A stretch of DNA of 64,000 nt, from assembly GCF_964019385.1 (NCBI RefSeq), contig NC_088655.1, forward strand, positions 22,392,127 through 22,456,126, read 5' to 3'. The first letter of the stretch is position 1. Every line of letters starts with the position of its first letter. The stretch is from Sycon ciliatum. Taxonomy: Eukaryota; Porifera; Calcarea; Leucosolenida; Sycettidae. The position numbers and the translations under genes were made by a program. The notes under the pieces were generated by a model, which did not search any database, was not told the DNA's origin, and was given only the letters and a program-made list of their open reading frames with translations. Below are positions 49,445-60,054 of this stretch, in pieces.

Positions 49445-49486
49445 TAGTGGTTTCGCTGTCCGCAGATTGAGTAGTGGTTTCGCTGT
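49445..49486. repeat. 15-bp duplication around a 12-bp insert matching the type A hammerhead
   Basis: TAGTGGTTTCGCTGT occurs at 49445-49459 and 49472-49486; between lies CCGCAGATTGAG. Alpha copy 1 has only one copy of the 15-mer and no insert. The 12 bases equal positions 62364-62375, the 3' end of the hammerhead at 62.3 kb from its cleavage-site C through stem I. Confidence 0.75.
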
Positions 49487-49570
49487 ACAATTAACGCCCA
49501 AAAGCCGTTCCGGAATTCCGACTTAAATTCATGATTCATTTCGCAAATTGCTAGTCCATGTTCTTGTCCA

Positions 49571-49692
49571 GTCAGGATGGCCGAGCGGTCTAACGCGCCA
49601 GACTCAAGGTCTTGTGTACCTTCTGCAGTCAATGCAGATTGGAGCCTTCTGGTCCACGTATGTGGGCGTGGGTTCGAATCCCACTTCTGACA
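49571..49692 (+). tRNA. tRNA-Leu(CAA) copy 5, with intron; D-arm change
   Basis: Same layout as other copies. TCTAACGCGCC replaces TCTAAGGCGCC, removing a D-stem pair, so function may be reduced. Upstream and downstream flanks match copy 1 (alpha type). Confidence 0.9.
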
Positions 49693-49820
49693 GGATTTTG
49701 TCTTTTTCTTCCAGGCTTGTTTTATGTTTTGCGGCTCAGTACCAAAATAGTAGTCTTTTCTTTCTTCGAGAAAGTGTTTTGTGCAAAAGTTTCTCTGTAT
49801 AAAATTTAATGTTTTTGGTA

Positions 49821-50624
49821 CGAGGTGATTTGGCATTCTTTAACATTTGGCATATTTTAACAAATTTGTAAAATTTGCTTTTCTTCTGGCTGTTTCTCTG
49901 CTCCGGATGGCTGGATCGAAACATGGGTGGTGACAAATGAGAGCCAGCTTATCGTAGATCAACATTGACCAGAAAATTTGGTGCATATAATTTAATTCTC
50001 CCTGCCACGTCGGTATAACTAGTGGTGGGTGCTTTGCCATTTTGTGTAAATTGTGAAAAATGAGCCCCTGAATGGACGATGAGGGCAGTGAATTGCTTCC
50101 GCAGGGCCTTTGGACGACGTCAGGCCGTCTTGCCATCACTAAAGACAGTAATGAAGAACAGTAGGTCGCGGAATACACTCTGTGAGAACGAAAACATGGC
50201 TGCGATGCTATGCTACCTATCCAATTCCACCGTATAACACAGCCACTAGTGACAAATACAAAACACGGCTTTCGCAGGATACAATGCAGTTCACTCCTCT
50301 GTTGACAGATTAATTTCCATCCACTAGCAATCCATGAAGTGATATCTATCAACTTCAGAGCATTGATGACCGAAAATCCCAGTTTGTGATGCCATTTTAC
50401 AAATTTGTTTACAAATGACACACCAATTATTTGAATCCTGAGAATACTTTGAAAGTAGGACATGATTAAAGACATTTTCCAAAGTGGGATCAATCCCATT
50501 TTGGGACACAACCGGCATGAAGGATAGCACTTCCACTTGCAACAATTCATTTGGACGTAGCTTATCTAGAAGTGACTGAAAAAACGTCATTTTACAAACA
50601 TGATACAAAAGCCAAATCACCTCG
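49821..50624. mobile_element. TA-flanked TIR element, 804 bp
   Basis: Ends CGAGGTGATTTGGC / GCCAAATCACCTCG between TA dinucleotides (49819-49820, 50625-50626); alpha copy 1 near 13965 lacks it. The outer CGAGGTGA is shared with the Tc1/mariner-like MITEs at 14429 and 32706. On the minus strand a 236-residue open frame spans much of it (about 49840-50550), with stretches such as LLDKLRPNELLQVEVLSF upstream in another frame. No DDE motif recognised; a decayed or captured gene is possible. Confidence 0.82.
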
Positions 50625-50626
50625 TA

Positions 50627-51116
50627 GTGTGTGCTTTTCAAAATCATGGATTGTGCTCACGGATTGTACGGTATGATTGCAAGTTTTACAACTCCGAAAC
50701 TGCATCTCTTGACCCCCCATCCGGTTTTGTACCATAAAACCATCGGGATTGGCAGGACAAGCGTTACTCCCTACTTCTGAGGTATTTTTTTATTTATTTT
50801 TATTTTTTTATTTACTATTATTCACAAACCCAACTCGTAAAATAAATAATTATGTGGATAAAAACAAACAGCTACTGAGCAGGGGCTGCACTGGGCGGCA
50901 GTGATGGTGAGGTACCAGGGGCTCCACCGACCAAAGGTCTCGGCTTCAATGCCACAAGCACGCACCAGGAAAAAGAAACAGAAATGTAAAGCAAAGCTAG
51001 AGTATGTTCATGCACTAGCCGTCAAGTCTGACATCAGTTGTTTCTTTCTTAGCTGGACAACTGCGTGCATCCACATTATCTACATGTACTAACCTGATGC
51101 ATTCCATACCAGCAAC
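50627..51116. other. Alpha spacer before tRNA-Ala 5
   Basis: First ~110 bases match the flank after tRNA-Leu 1; an A/T-rich stretch near 50785-50830 follows. The last ~70 bases match the flank before tRNA-Ala 1. No gene. Confidence 0.6.
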
Positions 51117-51188
51117 GGGGGTTTAGCTCAGTGGTAGAGCGCTCGCTTTGCATGCGAGAGGCCATGGGTTCGAACCCCATATCCTCCA
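51117..51188 (+). tRNA. tRNA-Ala(UGC) copy 5
   Basis: Identical to copy 1, including the G3-T70 pair. Upstream CATTCCATACCAGCAAC is shared with copy 1. Confidence 0.95.
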
Positions 51189-51456
51189 CATTTTTTTCGC
51201 ATCCCGCAGCGTCAAGAAAAGCATTCGAGTGCCCTTCAACAGATCCAATAGCATCTTCTGTCTTTTTTTATAATAATGCCATGATTAAATCCATACTACG
51301 AAATAGTGGTTGCGACTTCGGCGATGATTTTTTAGGAATGGGTTTGCTCCCACACTGGAGCTCGTGCTATTCCGCCGACTTGACTGACTCACGACTGCCA
51401 TCCAGAGCACACGAGAAGTCCATCGAACCTTCGACTCGGCAAACCTGCAAGAAAGC

Positions 51457-51523
51457 ACCACTCCCTGCTCAATACACAGTGTTTCGGGGAATTCACCCCT
51501 CATCAGTTGAGCTTGAGTAGGCT
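51457..51523 (-). ncRNA. Type I hammerhead ribozyme (type B unit), minus strand
   Basis: On the minus strand: outer stem I CCTACTC, inner stem I GCTCAA, core CTGATGA, stem II GGGG/CCCC with a TGAATT loop, GAAA, short stem III (CA/TG; CAC-T-GTG in sequence), then TA as cleavage site and TTGAGC closing stem I. All invariant core bases are present. Predicted cut after the A complementary to 51473. Short stem III is known in hammerheads that act as dimers. Confidence 0.85.
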
Positions 51524-51760
51524 GAGGAAGATTGTGCTTGAAGAGCACCAAACATTACGAGGGATACAAACTTCCAAGGACGCTCCGTTTCCAGCGCGAT
51601 AAAAATCTCGTGAACACCAGATAGCGGTGTGAGTCAGTTGCGCTCCTGTTCGCTGAGAACAGACGTAGAGGACCCTGGGTCATTCACAACGCAGTCACCT
51701 GCAAACCAGCTGGTTTGGAGCGTCTCTGTAAGTTTTTTTTACTTCAGGCACATCTTCCTC

Positions 51761-51832
51761 AGCCTACTCAAGCTCACGTGGTGAGGGGTGAATTCCCCCA
51801 CACTGTATATTGAGCAGGGAGTGGTGCTTTCT
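51761..51832 (+). ncRNA. Decayed hammerhead ribozyme (type B unit)
   Basis: Same stem I and stem II sequences as the intact copies, but CTGATGA has become CGTGGTGA-like and the GAAA is lost (CCCCCACACTG). Should be inactive. Confidence 0.75.
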
Positions 51833-51968
51833 TGCAGGTTTGCCGAGTCGAAGGTTTGATGGACTTCTCGTGTGCTCTGGATGGCAGTCGTGAGTCAGTC
51901 AAGTGTCAAGTCAAGTCGGTGGAATAGCGCGAGCTCCAGTGTGGGAGCAAACCCATTCCTAATAAAAC

Positions 51969-53000
51969 TCTCTGCACACATATACCACCACCACATTAAT
52001 GAATATTATAGTGTTTCAGAACGCTTTCTTATCACACTTGTCAATGGAAGCGCCTGACTGAAAGGAATATCAAACAGTAATACGCTCTATTTCCCCACTT
52101 CGCCTTTTTAGAAACATTTTTTTCTGATTTTGATCTTGACTCTTGAGCATGATTGGACTTCTTTCTCAGCAGTACACCTTCTCAGTTTATTTTCTTGAAT
52201 TCTGTCCTTCAGTTTTTGTTTTCAAGGAGCCATGAAATGATGTGAAAATTGACAAAAAATGACAAAGGTAGCTGCCACTTAAACAGAACCATAATATTAG
52301 GTTCATCCAAGTTGCGTCTTTTACGAAACCTTTCCAAGCTTTTCATATGAGATGTGAGACATTCGCAGGCACCCGGCTGGAGCTCATGCCCGGTTGCGCC
52401 ATGCCTCTGCAACATACTGTTTGTGCAGGCGTCCCGAAGGTAACAAACCTGTGATTATGTTTCCCAAGTTCACAAGCCCGGGCCGTAGCTTTCAGAACTG
52501 TCTACTGATCGCCCTTATCATGTTCTGTGTGTAGGTCACATTCATCGCCCATGGAACGCAATCGGCGCAATGATAGATATGATAGTTCGGGCAAGTCAGC
52601 CATAGGACTTACCAACTGTCCTGATCTCGATGGTGGTGAAGCTAACATACAGTCACATGCTGTTGCATAGTGGATATGACACTCACACCAATGAAGATCT
52701 GGTCAGTCCAATCAGTGCTGTGTCGAAATCAAGGAGATCAGTTTGCCTCCAACAATGCGACCACTGTGGCCTGTCACCACTATAGCGAAGATCAAATGAC
52801 TTGATTTTTAGATGCATAATTATTTTATAAGAAGGAAAAATACTCATTCTGTTTTGACCTTGTAAGGTTTCATCAACGGAGATGAGACTGGCTTTGAACC
52901 GATAGCAGCAGCCATCTTCAACAACAAACTGTGCAACTCTCCATGGTAAACAGCTTGGCCATCGCTCATGTTGTATTTTACTCATCTACAATCTTATCCA
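51969..53000. other. Spacer before tRNA-Leu 6, no gene recognised
   Basis: 51965-52060 resembles 25850-25920 (AGAACGCTTTCTTRTCACACTTGTC), again supporting beta-unit paralogy. Open frames here are short and not recognised. Confidence 0.5.
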
Positions 53001-53122
53001 GTCAGGATGGCCGAGCGGTCTAAGGCGCCAGACTCAAGGTCTTGTGTACCTTCTGCAGTCAATGCAGATTGGAGCCTTCTGGTCCACGTTTGTGGGCGTG
53101 GGTTCGAATCCCACTTCTGACA
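53001..53122 (+). tRNA. tRNA-Leu(CAA) copy 6, with intron
   Basis: Standard layout; variable arm reads CACGTTTGTG rather than CACGTATGTG, only a loop change. Flanks of beta type. Confidence 0.94.
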
Positions 53123-53730
53123 GGATTTTTTTCTTATTTTTCTCCACTTTGTCTTCCAGCGAGAGAAATCTATTTTTTCTACTTTGACAATTGTGTCGTG
53201 CCTCCACTCCAACAAACACGTCTCGGAACGGTTTTTTAGTGCGATTCCGGTATACATGTATCTACCGAAATGATCCTGGGCAGCATGCCTGTGTTCATGC
53301 CCATGCCCATGAAGATACCGGTACTAGGGATACTACAGCAGCACCGTCACTCAGGTATGGAAACTCGCTTTATGCTCAATGTGTGTTCCTATACTGGCAG
53401 CGCTATGAGCAGTTGTTTTCAGTGGCAATGTGGCGGTATGTTAGTGTGGTGCAAACACTGCTACTGCAAGCCCAAGCCTAGATACCAATGGCAGCTGCAA
53501 ATACATGATCGTTCAAGTACCGTAAAAATTAAAAAAAGAGTAAATTATCGTGTCCGTTCCCTAAGGTAACTCACGACGGCCGCTAACACCCGGTAAATTC
53601 TAGCGGCAGATCGCGGCAGCGCCTAACGGTGGCGGTGAGTGGGTAAGTCTCAAAACCACTGGCAAAAGTGCCGGGTACCCCAATGAGCTGCATCCAAGTA
53701 CCTTATTCAACATGACCACACTGAGGTTGC

Positions 53731-54183
53731 GTTTGGTTGGGCATTTTCAGAATGTAAATGACAACCATTCTGGAATGGGAATCGGCGAGAATCACCTGAC
53801 CAAACTAACGCGCCAGAATCAATTAGGAATCACTTGATAATTCCATGATGTCGTTGTGGAACGGCGGCTGTCTTTTCTTTTACCCGACTCTAGTTTCCTT
53901 GAGAGAGTCATGGTACTTCTGAGTGCATGATTTGAGGCACTTGAACCTGTTGCTACATTGTTTGGCTCGTGGCAGCCATTATCATTTTTGATTCCGGAAT
54001 GAGAATGCTCATTCCAGCATGTGAGGTGGAATGATCATTCTCCAAAAAGAATCATTCTCAGCGATTCCCATTCTGGAATCATGTGGAATGTGACCAACCT
54101 AACGCACTTTTTCGACCAACCAAACGGGCGAGAATGATTCCGAGTGATTCCCATTTGGGAATGTGACCAACCAAACGTACCTT
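53731..54183. mobile_element. MITE with GTTTGGTTGG ends, about 450 bp
   Basis: Left GGTTGCGTTTGGTTGG and right CCAACCAAACGTACC are inverted, with subterminal AGAATG/CATTCT repeats throughout. The beta paralogue near 32358 lacks it. Flanks CTGAG/TTGAG hint at a diverged TSD. Superfamily uncertain (such ends occur in hAT MITEs). Confidence 0.65.
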
Positions 54184-54825
54184 GAGAGTTCGTGTCCGTA
54201 ACCAAACGAATCAAGCATTTCCGGGTCTGCTGGAATGAGAGATTGCGGGTTTTGGTGCGTTATTAGTACGGCGTATTGGGGACCCAGTTGCATGGTAAAG
54301 GCAGCTAACGACCCACTTTTTTGTTTTGTTATTGAATAATTTCGGTTCGTTGCCTCAACAGTACAATGTACAACTTCAAATAGGGTGGAGCAGGAAACAA
54401 AATGGCTGAAGTGCATCACCATTGACCTGCATCTACTGTCGTAGACATGGAAATCCGGTCACACGTCTAGCGGCCCCAGTACAGGGCGCTGGCCATGCAG
54501 CCATGGATAATAAGCGGTACACACCGTCATGCATTACAATCATGTACACGTTCATGTTTTCATGTACCGGTATGCGCTGCAGCCTGCAGCACACTGGTCG
54601 CGTCAGATCACCATGTGCACAACGTTCTGTACGCGCTGAGGGCGCCGGCCCAGGTCAATTGAATCAATCGACTCGATTTCCATGTCCACGACAGTACATT
54701 GCATACTCTTGTTTGGGGCTTTTGTTGGTATGCCACATTTTGCAAAACTGGAAGTTCTCTGATTACACAATTGTGTACTTGACATCAACATGAACTTGTT
54801 GCCTGAGAAGTTGGAAAACATGACT

Positions 54826-54897
54826 GGGGGTTTAGCTCAGTGGTAGAGCGCTCGCTTTGCATGCGAGAGGCCATGGGTTCGAACCCCATATCCTCCA
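54826..54897 (+). tRNA. tRNA-Ala(UGC) copy 6
   Basis: Identical to copy 1; beta-type upstream flank (TTGTTGCCTGAGAAGTTGGAAAACATGACT). Confidence 0.95.
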
Positions 54898-54928
54898 CTT
54901 TTTTTCTTGCTCTTTTCAAGAGGATTTA

Positions 54929-55106
54929 CAGTGAAACCTGTCTAAGACGACTACTCAGGGGACCTTCAAATTCTGGTCTCTGTTACCAGGTGGTCTGCTT
55001 ATCCAGGGTCATTTGACTGGAAATAGCATCCCTTGGTTCTGGTTTAAGTGGTCTTCTGGGACAGGTGGTCGCCTTATCCGAGTGGTCGCCTTGACAGGTT
55101 TTACTG
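54929..55106. mobile_element. Tc1/mariner (pogo-like) MITE, 178 bp
   Basis: Ends CAGTGAAACCTGTC and GACAGGTTTTACTG between TA dinucleotides; the beta paralogue at about 32657 reads GAGGATTTACTTTGAATC with no insertion. Contains a single TTCTGGGACAGGTGGTC unit; compare the expanded copy at 58033. Confidence 0.9.
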
Positions 55107-56034
55107 TACTTGTACTTTGAATCAATAACACACATGTACATGTACATTTACATGTACATGCACCTACAACGTGAAGAAGCAAAAAAGCAAAAAAGTCCAC
55201 TACAGTATTCTCTATCTTGTTTTTGCATAATAGACCTACCTGCAAGGACTTTAGTCTCGATAACGCACCTCAAAAGATTTTGATAGACGTGACCAACTTT
55301 CGGAAAAGGAGGTATGAATGGAAAGGAACCCCTGCCACAGTTTTCAATTCAACCTGTCTGCTGACTGCACGCGTTGTCATTGCTGTTCTGTTCATGCAAG
55401 TGCAGGCTTTACATCACCACTGCACGGATCAGGATGGATGGCAACAGAGTGCTGTGAATGCAGTCCTCACACCAATTCACGGTATGGAATTCTGGTAAGC
55501 CACTATAGACTTCACATCTGTGTCATGTGCTTAATTTTGTGAAGGAAGCGATATTATCTTCATTGCACTTATTCTGCAAATCAGTACTTGCTTTTCTTTC
55601 CTATGTTCTTCATTGCATTTATTCCGCAAATCAGTACTTGCTTTCCTAGGGTACCCTGTAAAAAACCTTAGGTCTGTGGGGATTGCCCTATTAAAATTTT
55701 GATAATAAGAATAATACAATGATCATGCTGACAGCGGAACAAACATGGCCGACATCACGTGACCCATAGATGCACGGGTTGAGTGGCGTTGGAACGTCCA
55801 CGGGCATGCGAATGTCGTATCCATGCTGCTACTACACTATCATGCCTATCATTATTATCAGGCTTTTGCGCATGGTGTAGAAGGTGCATAAAACAACTCC
55901 AACATGTCCTGCTTATCGGGGGACCAAGCACAAATTTCCCTTTCACACACAATCATGACCTTGCAGGGATCTTTAGTTCACGGAGTGATCATCACTCAAA
56001 ACGTAAACTACTCCGGCATCTTTAGTCTTGTCCA
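55107..56034. repeat. Beta-unit spacer, non-coding
   Basis: Paralogous to 31380-32058 and 33340-33993. Contains TACATGTA-rich sequence at 55130-55160 and an inverted dispersed-repeat piece (AGGGTACCCTGTAA...TTTTGATAATAAGAATAATA) at 55645-55720. Confidence 0.65.
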
Positions 56035-56156
56035 GTCAGGATGGCCGAGCGGTCTAAGGCGCCAGACTCAAGGTTTTGTGTACCTTCTGCAGTCAGAGCA
56101 GATTGGAGCCTTCTGGTCCACGTATGTGGGCGTGGGTTCGAATCCCACTTCTGACA
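56035..56156 (+). tRNA. tRNA-Leu(CAA) copy 7, with intron
   Basis: Standard layout, mature part intact; two intron changes (GGTTTTGTG, GTCAGAGCAG). Downstream flank shared with copy 4 (gamma type). Confidence 0.95.
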
Positions 56157-56647
56157 GGATTTTTTACCTTAAAAAAAAGGTATGTGCTAACTGTGTTGAT
56201 GTAGTTGTTTTGCTGTTTGCAAGTGTGGGTACTGTACAGGCAAGACTGCATAAACAAGAGCATGCAACTGTGGTTATGGATCTCAACGCGACCCACAATT
56301 TCTCGTAAGAGCACATCCGTTTTTTGCTCGAGTCGTTCCAGTGTCTACGCGATCTCTAAATTTTGGCGCGTGAACCCCAATTCCGTACGAAAGTTCATTT
56401 CAAACCAGAGAGGAAAGTGCGGTGTTTGATTCTCCGCAGTGCGCAGCTGAATGATGTAATGAAGGCAGCGCGGTGCGTATCTGGCCCACAGAAAAGAGAT
56501 CACAGTTGCATACTCTTGTTTACGAACTCTTGGTATAGGCCAGAGGGTCACGCTCATATGTTCGTTTAGGGCCCCCTGGTATTGGCTATTGACACTATTA
56601 GGAGAATCACTTTCACCGTGCCGGTTCCAAGAAAGTGGCTCGTACAC

Positions 56648-57056
56648 ACTGTCCCCGGGGAAATTTGCTATGCCGCGGCCGCGTTTTTGCGATTTTTGAA
56701 AGACCGCATTTTCCGCGATTTTCCCGCGTTTTTTGGAACTTTTTTGTTGCACTACACGTACACACAGTGCACGTGCACTGTTCGGTCAGCAACGTCTCAT
56801 CCAGTGGCGGCTTTGTACTCAAATATGACGAGCGCTTACACCAGAGACTTGTAAATTGTAACTGATTGATTTCACTACATACTCACTGAAAATTGCCTCA
56901 TATCAACTGCAAACTTGCCGCCGCGAGATGATATCAATAATATTCACCGCATATTTACCGCATGTTTACAGCAAATTCACCGCAAATTATGCCATATTAT
57001 GCCGCATTTTTCCGCGTTTTTTTGCGATTTTTTCCGCTATTTTCCCCGGGGACAGT
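56648..57056. mobile_element. MITE with ACTGTCCCCGGGGAAA ends
   Basis: ACTGTCCCCGGGGAAAWTWGC at the left and its inverse at the right, with TTTTTGCGATTTTT and CCGCATTTTYCCGCG words inside. Not present in the gamma paralogue near 36490. TSD not resolved. Non-coding. Confidence 0.75.
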
Positions 57057-57877
57057 AGAGTATACAGTATGCTAGGACACTCGCATGCAACAAACCGAGA
57101 CCCTTGGTCGGTTGAGCTGCTCTTGCCCCGCCTCCACTGCTTCGGCTGCCATCCCTATGTGTATCTCTGTGAGCGTTTTGCTGGTGTTTGCACCATGATG
57201 GTTTGTGGCTATTTTTGTAAAAAAAAACTTAAAAAACTGATTTTTGAACTTGACCGGGGCCCTTTTGTTATAGGCCATTCACACGACGTGCAAACTCACT
57301 TTTATCGCACCGTTTCAGAGGATATTTACTCGCATACGATAAACTTGGACATACGCGTGCGACTACGGTCACTTTTAACTTGGCCGGGATCCTTGTGCTC
57401 ACGATTATACTTTGCACGCTAGCAAAAAATGTCGGTTGTTGAAAGTGCGTGCTGCAAAATAATGTAGTGTGTGAATATTATTTCAAAAGGTAAATTAAAA
57501 ATTAAAAATGCCCCTGTGTTTTCAGGAGGTCACTATAGATACATTGACGTGTGCAATGTTTCCCCAGCGCCGTGTGAACTGGATTGCAGTTTGCCAGTGA
57601 TATCTTAGTCACACGAGTGCATGTGTTTGGCACGTGGTGTGAATGGCCTATTAATGACGATTTCCTTTGCACACGAGGAAAAGTGTTGGAAACGTTTTGT
57701 CCCTGGAATTTTCACAATATCACTATGGACACATTGACGGGTGCAAAATGTGCCCAGCACAGTAGGAACTGGGTCTCGGTTTGCAAATGACTTCATGAGT
57801 GCACATGTGCTTGTGTGCTCTTACGTCGTGTGAGTGGCCTGATAGGTGAGGCATATGTCAGATCTGCAGTACACCTG

Positions 57878-57943
<66 letters not shown>

Positions 57944-58032
57944 ACGCCTGGCAGTTAATTAAGCGTTGCATGCGGGTGGAAAGAACAGGTGATATAGCCG
58001 ACTAACCAATGACAGCATGATCAGCCTAACTA
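57057..58032. repeat. Gamma-unit spacer with (GT)n tract
   Basis: Paralogous to 36480-36600 and 40930-41560. A ~60-bp (GT)n microsatellite lies at 57878-57941. No gene. Confidence 0.7.
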
Positions 58033-58469
58033 AAGTAAAACCTGTCTAAGACGACCGCTCAAAGGGTCTTCAAAACATGGTCCCTATTACCAGGTGGTCT
58101 CCTTATCCAGGGTCATTTGACTGGAAATAGTATCTCTTGGTCCTGGATGCGGTGGTCTTCTGGGACAGGTGGTCACCTTATCCGAGTGGTCTTCTGGGAC
58201 AGGTGGTCACCTTATCCGAGTAGGTGGTCACCTTATCCGAGTGGTCTTCTGGGACAGGTGGTCACCTTATCCGAGTGGTCTTCTGGGACAGGTGGTCACC
58301 TTATCCGAGTGGTCTTCTGGGACAGGTGGTCACCTTATCCGAGTGGTCTTCTGGGACAGGTGGTCACCTTATCCGAGTGGTCTTCTGGGACAGGTGGTCA
58401 CCTTATCCGAGTGGTCTTCTGGGACAGGTGGTCACCTTATCCGAGTGGTCGCCTTGACAGGTTTTACTG
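58033..58469. mobile_element. Tc1/mariner (pogo-like) MITE with internal expansion
   Basis: Same family as 54929-55106 (AGTAAAACCTGTCTAAGACG ... GACAGGTTTTACTG, TA on the right). The interior has expanded into a tandem array, making the element 437 bp. Confidence 0.88.
58152..58446 (+). repeat. 34-bp tandem repeat, about eight units, inside the MITE
   Basis: Unit GTGGTCTTCTGGGACAGG + TGGTCACCTTATCCGA, nearly identical throughout, with one 21-bp partial unit near 58220. The sister MITE has one unit. Frames giving VVFWDRWSPYPSG repeats are artefacts. Confidence 0.95.
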
Positions 58470-58813
58470 TATCGTGCGCCCTCGTCTCTCACTTTCCAGA
58501 ATCCAGGAGTTAAGCGCATGCAGCCAGCCGGTATGATATGTGATGATGGGAACTGATCCAGGTTCCAAGTTTGCATTCTGGGTGGAGGTTTACAAGACAG
58601 CCGTACAAACACGCTTATTCGGTGCGTCTATGGAGCTATGAAGGCGAGACCTCTGGTCGGCTGAGCTTAATGGGTCCCACCACCACACTTCATTAATCAC
58701 CCCATTGTCTGGAGATTATGTGGATTTTGTAGGAAAAAAGGGAAAAAATCTCATCCTACATTCCAACCGCCCAACTGTAGTTGATCTGACTTACAGTTTC
58801 ATGCATTGCGTGC

Positions 58814-59016
58814 TAGGCCTTGGCGGATAATGCCGGCAGAAAAATTGGCAGAATTCGGTACTTTTTCTGGTAAGTTTCATGCATGTTTGGTATGTGGATA
58901 AAGAAATGGAGCAGAATTCGAGGAATTGCCCGCCATAAGGTTTGTATGGTTCTGCCAATTTCGGTGCAAAAAAAGCAGAATCTGCCACCTTTTCGAGCAT
59001 TATCCGCCAAGGCCTA
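58814..59016. mobile_element. hAT-type MITE, family a, copy 3
   Basis: 203 bp, perfect 8-bp duplication TTGCGTGC (58806-58813, 59017-59024). The gamma paralogue at 41893 reads CATGCATTGCATGCAAATCA without it. Confidence 0.93.
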
Positions 59017-59066
59017 TTGCGTGCCAATCATTAAAACACCCGAGATTTAGTTATGTTGTAAGAAAC

Positions 59067-59138
59067 GGGGGTTTAGCTCAGTGGTAGAGCGCTCGCTTTG
59101 CATGCGAGAGGCCATGGGTTCGAACCCCATATCCTCCA
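59067..59138 (+). tRNA. tRNA-Ala(UGC) copy 7
   Basis: Identical to copy 1; downstream flank shared with copy 4. Last gene of the array in this window. Confidence 0.95.
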
Positions 59139-59354
59139 TTTTTTGCTTTTTATTTGACATATTTTGCATTTTTTTGTCTTAATTAATTAACTTGCCTCTT
59201 TGACGAAAGCGCCCGTATAGAAGACGATACCAGCTAACCCCACAGTGCGAATAATGGTCCCAAAATTTGCTTATTCTGCTTGAAAAGCATTGAAAACTGC
59301 AGGAATTTATGGCAGGCAATTCCTCAATCTCTGCTCCTCTTCTTTATACGAGTA

Positions 59355-59540
59355 CAGTCAGACCTCGCATAACCGCACACATCCGTTTTCCACAATTATA
59401 TCCGGATAGGCGAGGGAACCGGATAATCGAACACACATACTGTATGTATGCATGGCATATGCTGTAAATTGGTAACCAACGATTTTCTTCCGGATGGCGA
59501 GGGATCCGGATAAAAGAGGACCGGATAAGCGAAGTCAAAC
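59355..59540. mobile_element. pogo-like MITE
   Basis: Left CAGTCAGACCTCGCATAACCG and right CGGATAAGCGAAGTCAAAC resemble inverted ends of pogo/Tigger-type Tc1/mariner elements; internal CCGGATAGGCGAGGGAACC repeats the terminal word. TA precedes the left end. Confidence 0.65.
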
Positions 59541-59687
59541 ACGCATGACACATTCGTGAGAAGTACCCCATTCTGTCAATGTTTCTGGCATTACCCGCCA
59601 AGGAGTTTTACGTCCTCCCAGGGATTCGGCCCTTCCACATCAGCCAGGGGAAACCCGAACCCGATAGGTTAGTTACAATTGCTATTA

Positions 59688-60003
59688 TAATCGAGGACGG
59701 TCTTCTATTCGAGGACAGTCTTTTATTCTTTCAACCCAGTTTGACCCCGGTCTTATTTTTCTCGCCACACAGTTTTACCCCCGTTCTTCCATTTTCTTCT
59801 ACACAGTTTGAGCACGGTCTTCTATTTTTTCCCACAGTTTGAGCACGGTCTTCTATTTTTAACACAAGAACAAAGACTCATTTAGTAGGCCCGGTCTTCT
59901 AATCGGAGACGGTCTTTTATTTTTTCAATCGCCCCTGCCCCGGCCTTGTATACGAGGAAGGCGTTGCATACGAGGACGGCCTTTTATTTGCGGAAATACG
60001 GTA
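59688..60003. repeat. Degenerate repeat of GAGGACGGTCTTYTATT words
   Basis: At least seven related words (CGGTCTTCTATT, CAGTTTGAGCACGGTC) ending in GCGGAAATACGGTA, the type of end seen in widespread animal MITEs. Likely a MITE with internal slippage. Confidence 0.55.
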
Positions 60004-60054
60004 TGAACAGAGAAAAGGACATCTCGTAACGGTCGACATTCTTTGTTGCCGAGG

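Larger units (their letters stand above)
51334..51968. repeat. Inverted pair of hammerhead-unit repeats
   Basis: The left unit runs on the minus strand, the right on the plus strand; both end in GGAATGGGTTTGCTCCCACACTGGAGCTCG (given here as seen in pieces: GGAATGGGTTTGC, CACACTGGAGCTCG). The units correspond to the tandem ~472-bp units at 62.96-64.0 kb, including CGCGCTGGAAAC...GCGTC near the centre. Left ribozyme intact, right one decayed. Confidence 0.85.

Noticed and set aside
57878..57941. Regulatory meaning of the (GT)n tract
   Set aside because: Ordinary dinucleotide microsatellite in non-coding spacer; nothing else supports a regulatory role.
58117..58536. Plus-strand frames with VVFWDRWSPYPSG repeats
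   Set aside because: Product of the 34-bp repeat inside a MITE; three overlapping frames show the same shifted peptide, as expected from a unit whose length is not a multiple of three.
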